Assembly (NCBI GenBank): GCA_030148045.1 | Contig: JASBUE010000156.1 | Span: 1-9,672, forward strand | From: Candidatus Tenderia sp. | Lineage (GTDB): Bacteria > Pseudomonadota > Gammaproteobacteria > Tenderiales > Tenderiaceae | DNA length: 9,672 bases | Reading direction: 5' to 3' | Shown: in pieces, positions 1 to 5,944 of the stretch | Layout of the letters: each line of letters begins with the position of its first letter | Numbering within the stretch: position 1 is the first letter of the stretch | Translations under genes and position numbers: made by a program | The notes under the pieces: generated by a model | Seen by the model: the letters and a program-made list of their open reading frames with translations, nothing else | Databases searched by the model: none | Told to the model about the DNA's origin: nothing

Positions 1-50
1 CGGATGATTACGCACGTCTGAGTGAGCGGTGACGGCCCACGGCTTACCTC

Positions 51-149
51 GTGGTGCAGGAGGTCCATGAAAAATTCAAGGCTCAAGCCGAGCAGGAGCG
101 CGAACGGCGCGCAGAAGTTCGAGAGCTGATGAAGGCGCTTAAACAATGA
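51..149 (+). CDS. Short coding tail at window edge, charged helical; start uncertain, possibly the end of a broken upstream gene
   Basis: The frame ending in TGA at 147-149 reads as about 32 residues rich in Glu, Arg, Lys and Gln (ending RELMKALKQ), with natural-looking codon choice, so it is probably translated. The only available starts are GTG at 51 or 54, and neither has an SD site. The same frame is also open from position 3 to 29 and is cut by a TGA at 30-32, so this may be the C-terminal end of a larger upstream phage gene interrupted by a stop or a frameshift. It would be a coiled-coil or helical tail. The stop overlaps the left arm of the inverted repeat that follows. I do not recognise the family. 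Confidence 0.35.
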   Translation: MVQEVHEKFKAQAEQERERRAEVRELMKALKQ

Positions 150-262
150 TGTCGCCAATGTCGTACACGCGCGCGAACGGAAAAAGTAAAAGTCGAATTT
201 TATTTAGGAGAGAGAAGATAACCCCCTTTTCTATACGTGCGCGCGTACGACAAAGGCGACAT
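149..262. repeat. Long imperfect inverted repeat in the gap before the dUTPase-like gene
   Basis: Arms at 149-175 and 236-262 are complementary. ATGTCGCC (149-156) pairs with 255-262, an A-A 2x2 internal loop follows, TGTCGTAC (159-166) pairs with 245-252, then one A-C mismatch, then a GC-rich 8-bp segment (168-175 with 236-243, one G-U). The 60-nt loop is rich in A and T and contains an SD-like AGGAGAGAG at 207-215 with no start codon after it. The left arm begins at the last base of the preceding stop codon. It could be an RNase III processing hairpin in a late transcript, a terminator or attenuator, or a DNA site such as a packaging or replication signal. There is no U-tract directly after the right arm (only TTTT at 262-265), so a simple terminator is not the best reading. 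Confidence 0.7.
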
Positions 263-293
263 TTTAGACCTAAACAAATTAGGAGCATGCTAA

Positions 294-683
294 GTGCTTA
301 ATCTACCCATAAAAATCCTTGACACCCGCTTGACAGATCCGGAATTCGAGCCCCGATATACCGGCATGCTGAGCGCTGCTTTTGATGTCCGAGCCGCCCT
401 GGAGACGCCCGCTGAGGTCCCGCCAGGAGGGAGCCTGTGGATCGGCTTCGGTTTCCAGGCGGCCTTGCCTGAGGTGCTGGGTGCGTCGGTTGTCGCCAAG
501 CGCTTGGAGCTTAGGGCGGCGGATCTCATTGACGGGGAGTATCTGGGCGAATGGGGCGCTAACTTCTTGAATTTGGGCGGTGAGCCGGTTGTGGTGGCAC
601 CCCTGGAGGTTGTGGCGTCGATCGTGCTCTTGCCGCGCATCCAGGCCGAGCTTGTGCCGGTGGACAGCCTGGCGGGCGCCTGA
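294..683 (+). CDS. dUTPase-like protein, shortened (129 aa)
   Basis: Family dUTPases hydrolyse dUTP to dUMP and pyrophosphate and act as cytoplasmic trimers. Seen: N-terminal KILDTRL (7-13) as in E. coli Dut; motif I-like SAAFDVRA (27-34); the beta-strand region PPGGSLWIGFGF (43-54); motif III-like LIDGEYLGE (78-86), which keeps the Asp and Tyr expected at the active site; motif IV-like stretch 107-119. Missing: the Ser-Gly-Leu-Gly of motif II is replaced by AKRLELR with a deletion of about ten residues, motif IV lacks the usual RIAQ, and the C-terminal Gly-rich motif V is absent. At 129 aa it is shorter than the usual ~150. GTG start chosen because AGGAG (281-285) sits 8 nt upstream; the ATG at 287 gives only four codons. 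It may be inactive, or a dUTPase-fold protein with a binding or structural role among late genes. Confidence 0.75.
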   Translation: MLNLPIKILDTRLTDPEFEPRYTGMLSAAFDVRAALETPAEVPPGGSLWIGFGFQAALPEVLGASVVAKRLELRAADLIDGEYLGEWGANFLNLGGEPVVVAPLEVVASIVLLPRIQAELVPVDSLAGA

Positions 684-709
684 TTGCAGGGAAAAACAGG
701 AGAGCACTC

Positions 710-1219
710 ATGATTAACCCCTCCGATTTTGAAGCCATGACCCTGGCGGTCAGTCAATCGCCCGATATGCGCCCGGACCAGCGTCACCGGTGCAGGATGT
801 GGCTGGAGATCCAAGCACGCCGGCACGCCGAAAACCGATGGAGGTTTTGCCCTGCCGACCAGCTCCAGCAGGGGACTACTTGGACAATGGGCCTTGTTGG
901 TGAGGAGAAAATATATACACCCCCATTAGCGACAGCGCGCGCCTTGTGGATTCCGTATATCGCAATTTTGGCCGGCGGTGCTCCGATGGATGCCACTAAT
1001 TTTGTAGCGCCCGATTGCGAGCACCCAGGGAAAGCATTACGGAATCGTTTGAATAATCAAGCCTGGCCATGGCTGCAAAAAGAGCACGGACTTCTGTATC
1101 AAGCGCTTAACAAAGGCTTAAGGATCTATAACACTGGAGAATTTTTGTTCGATTATGGCGCCGTGCCGGGCAATATAACTATCGACGTTACTGGGGCGTT
1201 ACCAAGCAACACACCATGA
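710..1219 (+). CDS. Phage protein of unknown function (169 aa)
   Basis: I do not recognise this protein. The ATG at 710 has AGGAGAG 7 nt upstream and follows the dUTPase-like gene by 26 nt, so it belongs to the same transcript. It is soluble-looking with no signal peptide. The N-terminal half is basic and helical (RHRCRMWLEIQARRHAENRW, 25-44); a hydrophobic stretch WIPYIAILAGGAPM (80-93) is too short and mixed to be a clear membrane helix; the rest is rich in Trp, Tyr and Asn. Three cysteines (28, 47, 103) show no metal-site spacing. Its stop overlaps the first possible ATG of the next gene (ATGA, 1216-1219). Position among late genes suggests a virion or assembly role; that is inference only. 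Confidence 0.8.
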   Translation: MINPSDFEAMTLAVSQSPDMRPDQRHRCRMWLEIQARRHAENRWRFCPADQLQQGTTWTMGLVGEEKIYTPPLATARALWIPYIAILAGGAPMDATNFVAPDCEHPGKALRNRLNNQAWPWLQKEHGLLYQALNKGLRIYNTGEFLFDYGAVPGNITIDVTGALPSNTP

Positions 1220-1275
1220 AAAGGCGCGGCTATTATCCTTGTAAGAGCTGCCATTTAACAACCAAGGAGACCGTC

Positions 1276-1917
1276 GTGCAAGTCCGCGAACACATTAAGA
1301 ACTTTATCAACCCTCCCGAGCAAAATATTGCGCGGGCCACGGAGGTGGCAGAAAAATATCGCCACGAGCTTAAGTTACTGCTTGATCAACATGCCGAATT
1401 GTCCGCTTCGCTGTTAGAAGCGCCGGATGATCCGAAAATCATGAATCAACTTGAAAAAACCGAGCATGACATCGCCCGTACCGAGGGGAATATTAAGCGG
1501 CTCTGGGCGGCGATTGGGGCAGAGGAACGCCGCGACCTAGAGGCCGAAGCCGCTGCTTTGTATGCCGAGCGCCAGGCGGCCATAGAAGAGTTGCATCAGC
1601 TTGGCCAGGAAGAGATTAAGCTTGCACAAGCCCTGCATAAGCACGCCTTAAACCTTGGCGAGGTCTGGGCCACTATGAAGGAACTGCACGAGCGAACGAT
1701 GGCGACCGCCAGGCAGGCGGGGGTCAGTGAAGGCGCTATGCAGTACGTCCGCATGAGTGGATACGATCATGCCCTAGGTGCCATTCTCGAAGAATTGGGC
1801 GTCCGCCAAGATATTACCTTGCCGGCTCCAAGTGTCGCGTTCAAAGGTCAGAGCCCGATTGAAGTTGCCAAGGAACTTGCAGGCCGCCTCCATGTAGCTG
1901 CGCAAAAGGGGAGCTAA
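1276..1917 (+). CDS. Phage coiled-coil protein of unknown function (213 aa; 233 aa if read from 1216)
   Basis: Long alpha-helical protein: from about residue 20 to 150 it is nearly continuous charged heptad-like sequence (for example KYRHELKLLLDQHAELSASL and EAEAAALYAERQAAIEELHQL), so an extended coiled coil is likely, followed by a more globular tail. Start choice: GTG at 1276 has AAGGAG (1264-1269) 6 nt upstream, whereas the ATG at 1216 has no SD and adds a 20-residue extension with an odd PCKSC pair. The 1216 start would give a 4-nt ATGA overlap with the previous gene, so translational coupling remains possible. No catalytic motif is seen. Coiled-coil phage proteins in this position may act as scaffolds or tail-assembly factors, but I cannot assign one. 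Confidence 0.85.
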   Translation: MQVREHIKNFINPPEQNIARATEVAEKYRHELKLLLDQHAELSASLLEAPDDPKIMNQLEKTEHDIARTEGNIKRLWAAIGAEERRDLEAEAAALYAERQAAIEELHQLGQEEIKLAQALHKHALNLGEVWATMKELHERTMATARQAGVSEGAMQYVRMSGYDHALGAILEELGVRQDITLPAPSVAFKGQSPIEVAKELAGRLHVAAQKGS

Positions 1918-1919
1918 CC

Positions 1920-2489
1920 ATGGCTGAAGAGCACCCTACAAATCCCCCTGAAGCTACCGAGCAGCCCCGCACCCTGGAAGACCGGGCTCGCGCCCTTTAT
2001 CCCACCACGGCCGCTCAGCAGGACGCTCAGGAGCCGACAAAGTGGCAGCGTGAGGCTACTGATCCGGCTGTCAAAATGTTCGGCAACCCTTCCCGCGTCT
2101 ATGGCGACATTGACACAACACCCCTGGTGAAAGCGCTTGGCGTCGAGCCGGACCGTTACCAGGCGGCAGGCGCGAAAGCTCAGCACGTTTTCATGGATGC
2201 CGGCCTATACCGAAACGAGGCAGAACAGCTCACCAGCCTGCTGGCCCAAGGCCTGCGTGAACCGCCGACCAATGAACAAGTGGACCGCTGGCACGCTGAG
2301 GTTGAGCGCTCATTGGGCCAAATGTATGGCCAGGATTGGGCGGCTCAGCGTCGTTTGGCCAGTGAGTACGTCGCGCAACACCCAGAACTTCACCAGATCC
2401 TTCACGAAACTGGCTTGGGCTCTCAGCCCGACGTGGTGCGGCTGCTCCTGGAGGTTGCCCGCCGCAAGGCCACCACTCAAGCACTTTAG
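1920..2489 (+). CDS. Phage structural/assembly-type protein (189 aa)
   Basis: Begins 2 nt after the previous stop with AGGGGAG just upstream. The N-terminus (1-45) is Pro/Glu/Thr/Ala-rich and probably disordered; the remainder is helical and acidic. The C-terminal segment 147-182 contains HPEL..ILHETGLG..PDVVRLLLEVARR. From memory, a similar 'HP.L..LL..TGLGNHP.VV..L...' segment ends many phage proteins found near capsid or terminase genes, some annotated as scaffold or virion-associated. That is family knowledge applied by eye, not a confirmed match. No enzyme motif, membrane helix or signal peptide is present. Followed after 3 nt by the DUF5681 gene, which supports a late structural operon. 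Confidence 0.85.
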   Translation: MAEEHPTNPPEATEQPRTLEDRARALYPTTAAQQDAQEPTKWQREATDPAVKMFGNPSRVYGDIDTTPLVKALGVEPDRYQAAGAKAQHVFMDAGLYRNEAEQLTSLLAQGLREPPTNEQVDRWHAEVERSLGQMYGQDWAAQRRLASEYVAQHPELHQILHETGLGSQPDVVRLLLEVARRKATTQAL

Positions 2490-2492
2490 TTA

Positions 2493-2927
2493 ATGACCAA
2501 GAAGCAAGACAGCACGCGAGATGGAAGCGGCCGATTCAAGAAAGGCCATAGCGGCAATCCCGCCGGCCGCGCTGGAAGCCAGGTGGCGCGCCTGAGGGAA
2601 TCAATAGTCGATCACGTACCGGCCATAATCACCAAGCTGGTCAAGGAAGCCAAGGCCGGAGACGTTCAAGCTGCCAAACTTTTGCTTGAGCGAGTTGTTC
2701 CCCCTTTGCGGGCTGAGTCAATTGCTATGCAATTCCCGGAACTTGAGATCGCCAATGGGCTAGCCCAACAGGGCGCGGCGGTAGTTCAGGCCGTAGCGCG
2801 GGGTGAAATACCGGCATCGATTGGTGCCGAGTTACTGGCTGGCTTAGGCCGTCACGCGCGGCTTGTTGAGCTGGATGAGCTTGAGAAGCGACTGACTGAG
2901 TTGGAGGCAAAAAATGGCCAGCATTAA
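2493..2927 (+). CDS. DUF5681 family protein, terminase-associated (144 aa)
   Basis: The N-terminus has the signature GRFKKGHSGNPAGRAG (13-28), the hallmark of DUF5681 ('G.F..G.SGNPAGR'), a small basic N-terminal motif seen in phage proteins often encoded next to large terminases; a small-terminase-like, DNA-contacting role is commonly proposed. After it comes an all-helical body: 29-70 (RLRESIVDHVPAIITKLVKE..GD..AAKLLLERVVPP), then an Ala/Gly-rich middle, and a C-terminal helix ending LEKRLTELEAKNGQH. The segment GDVQAAKLLLERVVPPLR is frequent in this family. No SD is evident within the 3-nt gap from the preceding gene, so translation is probably coupled. The stop lies inside the next gene (14-nt overlap). 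A large terminase does not follow, which is unexpected if the role is packaging. Confidence 0.9.
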   Translation: MTKKQDSTRDGSGRFKKGHSGNPAGRAGSQVARLRESIVDHVPAIITKLVKEAKAGDVQAAKLLLERVVPPLRAESIAMQFPELEIANGLAQQGAAVVQAVARGEIPASIGAELLAGLGRHARLVELDELEKRLTELEAKNGQH

Positions 2928-3165
2928 GCAGCGACTTGCAGGGTTGGAGAAACAAACGCCGAGCTTTGACAGGGCCGAGGCAATAAAGACTGCGCGAATG
3001 GCACGTCTGCGCGGTGACGTCATTTCCCCAAAGCTGAGCAACAACGATTTAAAACAGGCGGCGGAGAGCGGGAGCACGCTGGCCAAACGAATACTGGCGG
3101 CCCGTGAACGAATGATGAATCGAGTCAAATCGAAATGGTGGCAACAATGTGCAATGAAAAAGTAA
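2914..3165 (+). CDS. Small basic phage protein of unknown function (83 aa)
   Basis: The ATG overlaps the end of the DUF5681 gene by 14 nt and has GGAGG 5 nt upstream inside that gene, a good translational start. The protein is basic and helical: MASIKQRLAGLEKQTP at the start, a central RMARLRGDV, and a C-terminal helix TLAKRILAARERMMNRVKSK (55-74) followed by WWQQC. No known domain is recognised. Small basic proteins that begin like this often sit between terminase-related and structural genes in phages, but no function follows from that. The last 31 nt overlap the next frame if that one starts at 3135. Confidence 0.75.
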   Translation: MASIKQRLAGLEKQTPSFDRAEAIKTARMARLRGDVISPKLSNNDLKQAAESGSTLAKRILAARERMMNRVKSKWWQQCAMKK

Positions 3166-3371
3166 ACGGGAATGTTTATTTAATATTCCGCTCTTCTAAA
3201 GGAAGGGTTCTTCGTTTTCGTGATCCGCCGGAAGAATGGAAAAAGCCAGTTGCCTCAGAAGAGGTCCGAATGCGATGGCTTGCGCATTATGCGGCACGCG
3301 GCAATGAATTTTCCCGTCGTCGTCTACAACAGCGGGTGAGGCAGGTAGATGGGCTACCGCCAGCGGCATAA
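3135..3371 (+). CDS. Small phage protein of unknown function (78 aa, or 74 aa from ATG 3147)
   Basis: Open frame with plausible coding character: VYLIFRSSKGRVLRFRDPPEEWKKP reads like a compact beta-rich domain and the C-terminal half is a basic helix (RWLAHYAARGNEFSRRRLQ). The start is uncertain. ATG 3135 has no clear SD; ATG 3147 has a weak GGTGG about 6 nt upstream and shortens the overlap with the previous gene from 31 to 19 nt. The next gene begins 21 nt after its stop. The start region overlaps a sequence resembling 180-206 (see findings). Not recognised. Confidence 0.6.
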   Translation: MVATMCNEKVNGNVYLIFRSSKGRVLRFRDPPEEWKKPVASEEVRMRWLAHYAARGNEFSRRRLQQRVRQVDGLPPAA

Positions 3372-3392
3372 ATCAAGATAAAGGCGAATCTC

Positions 3393-4820
3393 ATGAGCGA
3401 TTTCAATGAATATGACGAGCTAATCAGCCAGGGCGTCTTAGACAAACCAGGCAAAGAGACCAAGCCACGCTTTAATGGAATCCCTGTAGACGAAAAAACA
3501 CTGGCCGACCCGCTTTTCGATAATCCAAAGAGGCAAGGCGGGCGCTTTGGTGGAATACCAGCCGCCAACGAGTATGACGCAATGCTGGCCCAGCAGGAAA
3601 AGGACCAGAAGCTGCAAGGCCGCATCAATCTCATGGGGGCGTTTCGAACGACACCCGAAACAGCCGCCAAGGCGTCGGAGCTGGCCAAGAAGTCAAGCCT
3701 CCCCTTTGAGCTGGTACAGCGCAACATTCCGGAGGTCGAGCGAAAGGTTAAGCTGAGCGAGTACAGCCGCATGCTGGAGGATAGCCCGGCGCTACTGTCA
3801 AAAATGCAGGAGCGGCGCTTTTCAGCGCTGGCCAGCGATGACGTAGAAAACCTATCAACCTTCGAGAAGGTGTTAAAAAAGCCCGGCGACTATGCCAGCA
3901 GCTTGCTATTCGGCTTGACCTCCACGCCCGGCATTGCGCTTCGTGGCGTCGGTTCGTTCATCGAGTCCGGCCGTACCCAGGTCGAGCAGGATGTCGCCAC
4001 CCAGCTCTATATCCGCAATCTGGAGGCCCGGCGTCTGGACAATCGCCAAGGGTACGCCGAGACCCTTGCCAGTGTCAGGCAGGCAGCCCAGGAGGCCATT
4101 GAGGCTGACCCATCGGCTTACCAGCAATATCTCACCGGCCCCGGCGGGCGCAATCTGGTTTATGAGGTCGGCCAAAGCATCGCCCAAGGCGCCGGGCGCA
4201 TTATCGATCTGCCAGAGATCGCCGGAGGATTGGGGCCGGCCGGTGAGTTTAAGCGCATCTTGACTATGTTTTATAACTTCTTCAGCGCACAGCTAGGGAT
4301 GGTTGTTCGGGCCAAGCGTATTGCCGGAGTGGAATGGAGCGAGGGTCAGCGTGTTCAGGCCACACTACGACTGGCCACGGCGGTGCTGAGCGTGATCGTG
4401 ATCCCTGCCACCCTGGAGGCCATTGCCCGCGGCCAATGCGACGAGGCCGAGGACGTGGGGGATTGGGTGTATTGCTCAGGCCGGGCAAGCGCAATGTTCA
4501 CCGGTAACTTCATCCCGGTGGTGCGCGATATGATCCCGGCCATGTGGAAGCAGTTTGACCCGGAAGTGATGAACTTCGGCGTGAGGATATCCCCCATCGA
4601 ATCAGGCCTGGATACGGTTGCCAGGATACCCAAGGCCGCGATTGATACGGCGACCGGAGAGGCTGACGAGAACGACGCCAAGACGCTGGTGCGCGGGACG
4701 GGGTACTTGTTCGGGCTGCCGGGTTACCAAGCCTGGCGCACCATTGACGGCTACCAGGCCCTGGCTGAGGGCGATACTGACAACCCGGCTGTGTTGCTGA
4801 CGGGGCCAGAGAGGGATTAG
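3393..4820 (+). CDS. Phage polyvalent/internal-virion-type protein, apparently internally deleted (475 aa)
   Basis: The N-terminal ~245 residues resemble the start of giant phage internal virion ('polyvalent', DNA-ejection) proteins: NEYDELISQ (5-13) and NEYDAMLAQ (59-67) form a degenerate repeat, as do RFNGIP (26-31) and RFGGIP (51-56); then FRTTPETAAKASELAKKSSL, FELVQRNIPEVERK (105-118) and SDDVENLSTFEKV (148-160). The C-terminal ~190 residues resemble the end of the same kind of protein: FKRILTMFYNFFSAQLG (286-302), a hydrophobic helix around 324-341, then GNFIPVVRDMIP and GTGYLFGLPGYQAWRT (435-450). Known members are usually far longer (often over 1000 aa), with enzymatic or structural domains between these ends; here about 40 residues separate them. 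Inference: an in-frame internal deletion near residues 250-286. Weak AAGG-type SD before ATG 3393. Intact members act in DNA delivery into the host envelope; this one has no enzyme domain. Confidence 0.8.
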   Translation: MSDFNEYDELISQGVLDKPGKETKPRFNGIPVDEKTLADPLFDNPKRQGGRFGGIPAANEYDAMLAQQEKDQKLQGRINLMGAFRTTPETAAKASELAKKSSLPFELVQRNIPEVERKVKLSEYSRMLEDSPALLSKMQERRFSALASDDVENLSTFEKVLKKPGDYASSLLFGLTSTPGIALRGVGSFIESGRTQVEQDVATQLYIRNLEARRLDNRQGYAETLASVRQAAQEAIEADPSAYQQYLTGPGGRNLVYEVGQSIAQGAGRIIDLPEIAGGLGPAGEFKRILTMFYNFFSAQLGMVVRAKRIAGVEWSEGQRVQATLRLATAVLSVIVIPATLEAIARGQCDEAEDVGDWVYCSGRASAMFTGNFIPVVRDMIPAMWKQFDPEVMNFGVRISPIESGLDTVARIPKAAIDTATGEADENDAKTLVRGTGYLFGLPGYQAWRTIDGYQALAEGDTDNPAVLLTGPERD

Positions 4821-4857
4821 CATCGTAGGACGTGCGCAAAACAATCTGGGGGGGCAT

Positions 4858-5223
4858 ATGACCTATGACAAGAAGACTCGCACCATCACCATCGATGGCG
4901 ATGAAGAGCAATTGCGAAAAGATACATTTGAATATTTCGCAGATGTAAATGAGCAAGTCGAAAGAGAACTAAAACAGAAAAAGCGAAAAAAGTCTCGCTT
5001 TCGCCCTTTGAAGCGCTCCACGAGAGTATCAATCGTAATTTTTGTGGCCTGGACTATCTATGTTTTTTTTAGGACAGCAGATGATTATGAGATTATGGGG
5101 GTGCGCCTTAATAACTGGAGCGATGATTATCTGCTTGCAAATTGGCTGGCTATCCCATTCTGTATTTTTGTTTTTTACAAGGCGCTGAAGTGGGCGTTAA
5201 AGGATAGTAATGGGAAAGTTTAG
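4858..5223 (+). CDS. Two-helix membrane protein of unknown function (121 aa)
   Basis: Seen: a soluble acidic N-terminal segment with TRTITIDGDEEQLRKDTFEYF (8-28 region), a strongly basic linker KQKKRKKSRFRPLKR (39-53), a first membrane helix about 57-72 (VSIVIFVAWTIYVFF), a short polar loop (73-91), and a second helix about 92-109 (LLANWLAIPFCIFVFYKAL). The basic linker predicts both termini in the cytoplasm. Start: ATG 4858 follows a run of seven G (4848-4854), an unusual but usable SD. The DNA is visibly poorer in G+C than the preceding phage genes, with T-runs in the helices, suggesting separate acquisition. As the last rightward gene before the accessory slot it could be a holin-like, superinfection-exclusion or other cargo protein; nothing in the sequence decides this. 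Confidence 0.75.
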   Translation: MTYDKKTRTITIDGDEEQLRKDTFEYFADVNEQVERELKQKKRKKSRFRPLKRSTRVSIVIFVAWTIYVFFRTADDYEIMGVRLNNWSDDYLLANWLAIPFCIFVFYKALKWALKDSNGKV

Positions 5224-5251
5224 GAGGCCCAGCTACCGACCAAGGCCTCCT
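5222..5251. terminator. Candidate convergent terminator hairpin
   Basis: AGGAGGCC (5222-5229) and GGCCTCCT (5244-5251) form a perfect 8-bp GC-rich stem with a 14-nt loop. It sits exactly between the stop of the rightward membrane-protein gene (5221-5223) and the stop of the leftward small gene (5264). Neither side has a convincing U-tract, so it is a weak bidirectional terminator at best. Confidence 0.4.
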
Positions 5252-5263
5252 GTGGAGTTACGT

Positions 5264-5491
5264 TTACTTTGCCTGAGGCTGCCACTTATCATACTTCTCG
5301 GCAAGGGTGGTAAGGTGCTTGTGCAGCATGGCCACGGAGTTTGTAACGTCATCCAGGGTTACCCCACATTCCGGGCTTTCTATGATTTCATGGCCGGCCG
5401 ACTCAATCAGTTTGAGTTGCGACTCGGCCTTGTAAAGGTCATTCAGAACTTGGCCTTTGAATTTTTCGAAGGCTTCGTTTTGCGCTGTCAT
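5264..5491 (-). CDS. Small helical protein, third gene of leftward mini-operon (75 aa)
   Basis: The leftward frame is chosen over the overlapping rightward open frame because its ATG at 5491 has a strong SD, AAAGGAG (5499-5505 on the complement), 7 nt upstream. The protein is acidic/amphipathic and almost wholly helical: AFEKFKGQVLNDLYKAESQLKLIESAG, a short turn with PECG (40-43), then VTLDDVTNSVAMLHKHLTTLAEKY. It looks like a two-helix hairpin or short coiled coil. It starts 27 nt after the stop of the HTH gene. I do not recognise it; small acidic helical phage proteins include anti-repressors and host-protein inhibitors, but there is no motif to support a choice. Confidence 0.75.
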   Translation of the reverse strand: MTAQNEAFEKFKGQVLNDLYKAESQLKLIESAGHEIIESPECGVTLDDVTNSVAMLHKHLTTLAEKYDKWQPQAK

Positions 5492-5518
5492 TTTGGTTCT
5501 CCTTTGTAGTGGTGTGGG

Positions 5519-5695
5519 TTAAACGGTTACATAGGCATAGCTATCGCCTTCGTCAATCCGTTTAATACATTGCTTACTGACGCCGAAGCTCCTGGCCAAC
5601 GGACGCATGCCAAGACCGCAACGGCGAGTGATCTTGATCCAGGCGACCTCTCTTTCGCTGAGCACTGAGAACGGATGTGGTTTCCTTTTTTTCAT
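5519..5695 (-). CDS. Very small helix-turn-helix DNA-binding protein (58 aa)
   Basis: Starts MKKRKPHPFSVLSEREVAWI and contains a helix-turn-helix at about residues 30-48: MRPLARSFGVSKQCIKRID, matching the pattern 'hR.LA..FGVS...I.RI' of small HTH modules, including those attached to phage HNH endonucleases, which end in a similar G..Y/W..V. The helix preceding it is SEREVAWIKITRRCGLG. At 58 aa it is a single domain with a basic N-terminal arm and no room for an effector domain. ATG 5693-5695 overlaps the TGA of the gene before it (ATGA), so translation is coupled and the frame is very likely real. Probable role: regulator of its own mini-operon or of phage genes, perhaps binding the tandem palindromes at 5945-5965. 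An excisionase-like role near the attachment site is an alternative. Confidence 0.8.
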   Translation of the reverse strand: MKKRKPHPFSVLSEREVAWIKITRRCGLGMRPLARSFGVSKQCIKRIDEGDSYAYVTV

Positions 5696-5907
5696 TGGGC
5701 GCCATCCATTTCCTTTTTGAAAAACTCATCCATAAGGATGCTCATAAAACGAAGTTGCTGCGCTGTTGTAACGTAGCCCAATTCGTCCTTGGCGATCTCC
5801 ATGATTTCCCGCACTGTGTAATCAATATAAGGATGGTCAAATACGCTTTGCGGTGCATGGTGTATGTGCTTCTTCCTGGGCTGGAAGGGGATGATGTTGT
5901 CGGTCAT
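5692..5907 (-). CDS. Small protein, first gene of leftward mini-operon (71 aa)
   Basis: ATG at 5907 with AGGAG (5915-5919 on the complement) 7 nt upstream. The N-terminus MTDNIIPFQPRKKHIHHAPQ is basic and His-rich; from residue 28 the protein is helical (IDYTVREIMEIAKDELGY, then TTAQQLRFMSILMDEFFKKEMD). No domain recognised. From memory, 'M..NIIPF.P' openings are common in short phage and chromosomal proteins annotated hypothetical. It is start-stop coupled to the HTH gene, so the two are made together, and the pair resembles a regulator with a partner. It lies 122 nt from the tRNA; the gap holds two inverted or palindromic elements. Confidence 0.75.
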   Translation of the reverse strand: MTDNIIPFQPRKKHIHHAPQSVFDHPYIDYTVREIMEIAKDELGYVTTAQQLRFMSILMDEFFKKEMDGAQ

Positions 5908-5944
5908 TGGGTGGCTCCTGTGTCCTAGTGGTTTGACTAGATCG

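Noticed and set aside
29..70. Programmed +1 frameshift at CCA-TGA after an AGGAGG-like sequence (as in prfB)
   Set aside because: The SD-to-stop spacing is wrong and a proline tRNA on CCA could not re-pair in the +1 frame; the upstream part in that frame is not protein-like.
216..299. Open frame after the SD-like AGGAGAGAG in the loop of the inverted repeat
   Set aside because: It would have to start at ATA and encodes an Arg-rich shadow of the repeat arm; no usable start codon.
290..826. 178-aa open frame on the minus strand
   Set aside because: It lies antisense to the dUTPase-like gene, has low-complexity Ser/Pro/Arg-rich sequence and no SD; the plus-strand gene has recognisable motifs and a good SD.
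5210..5509. 99-aa open frame on the plus strand
   Set aside because: It is antisense to the 75-aa leftward gene, which has a strong SD and better coding character.
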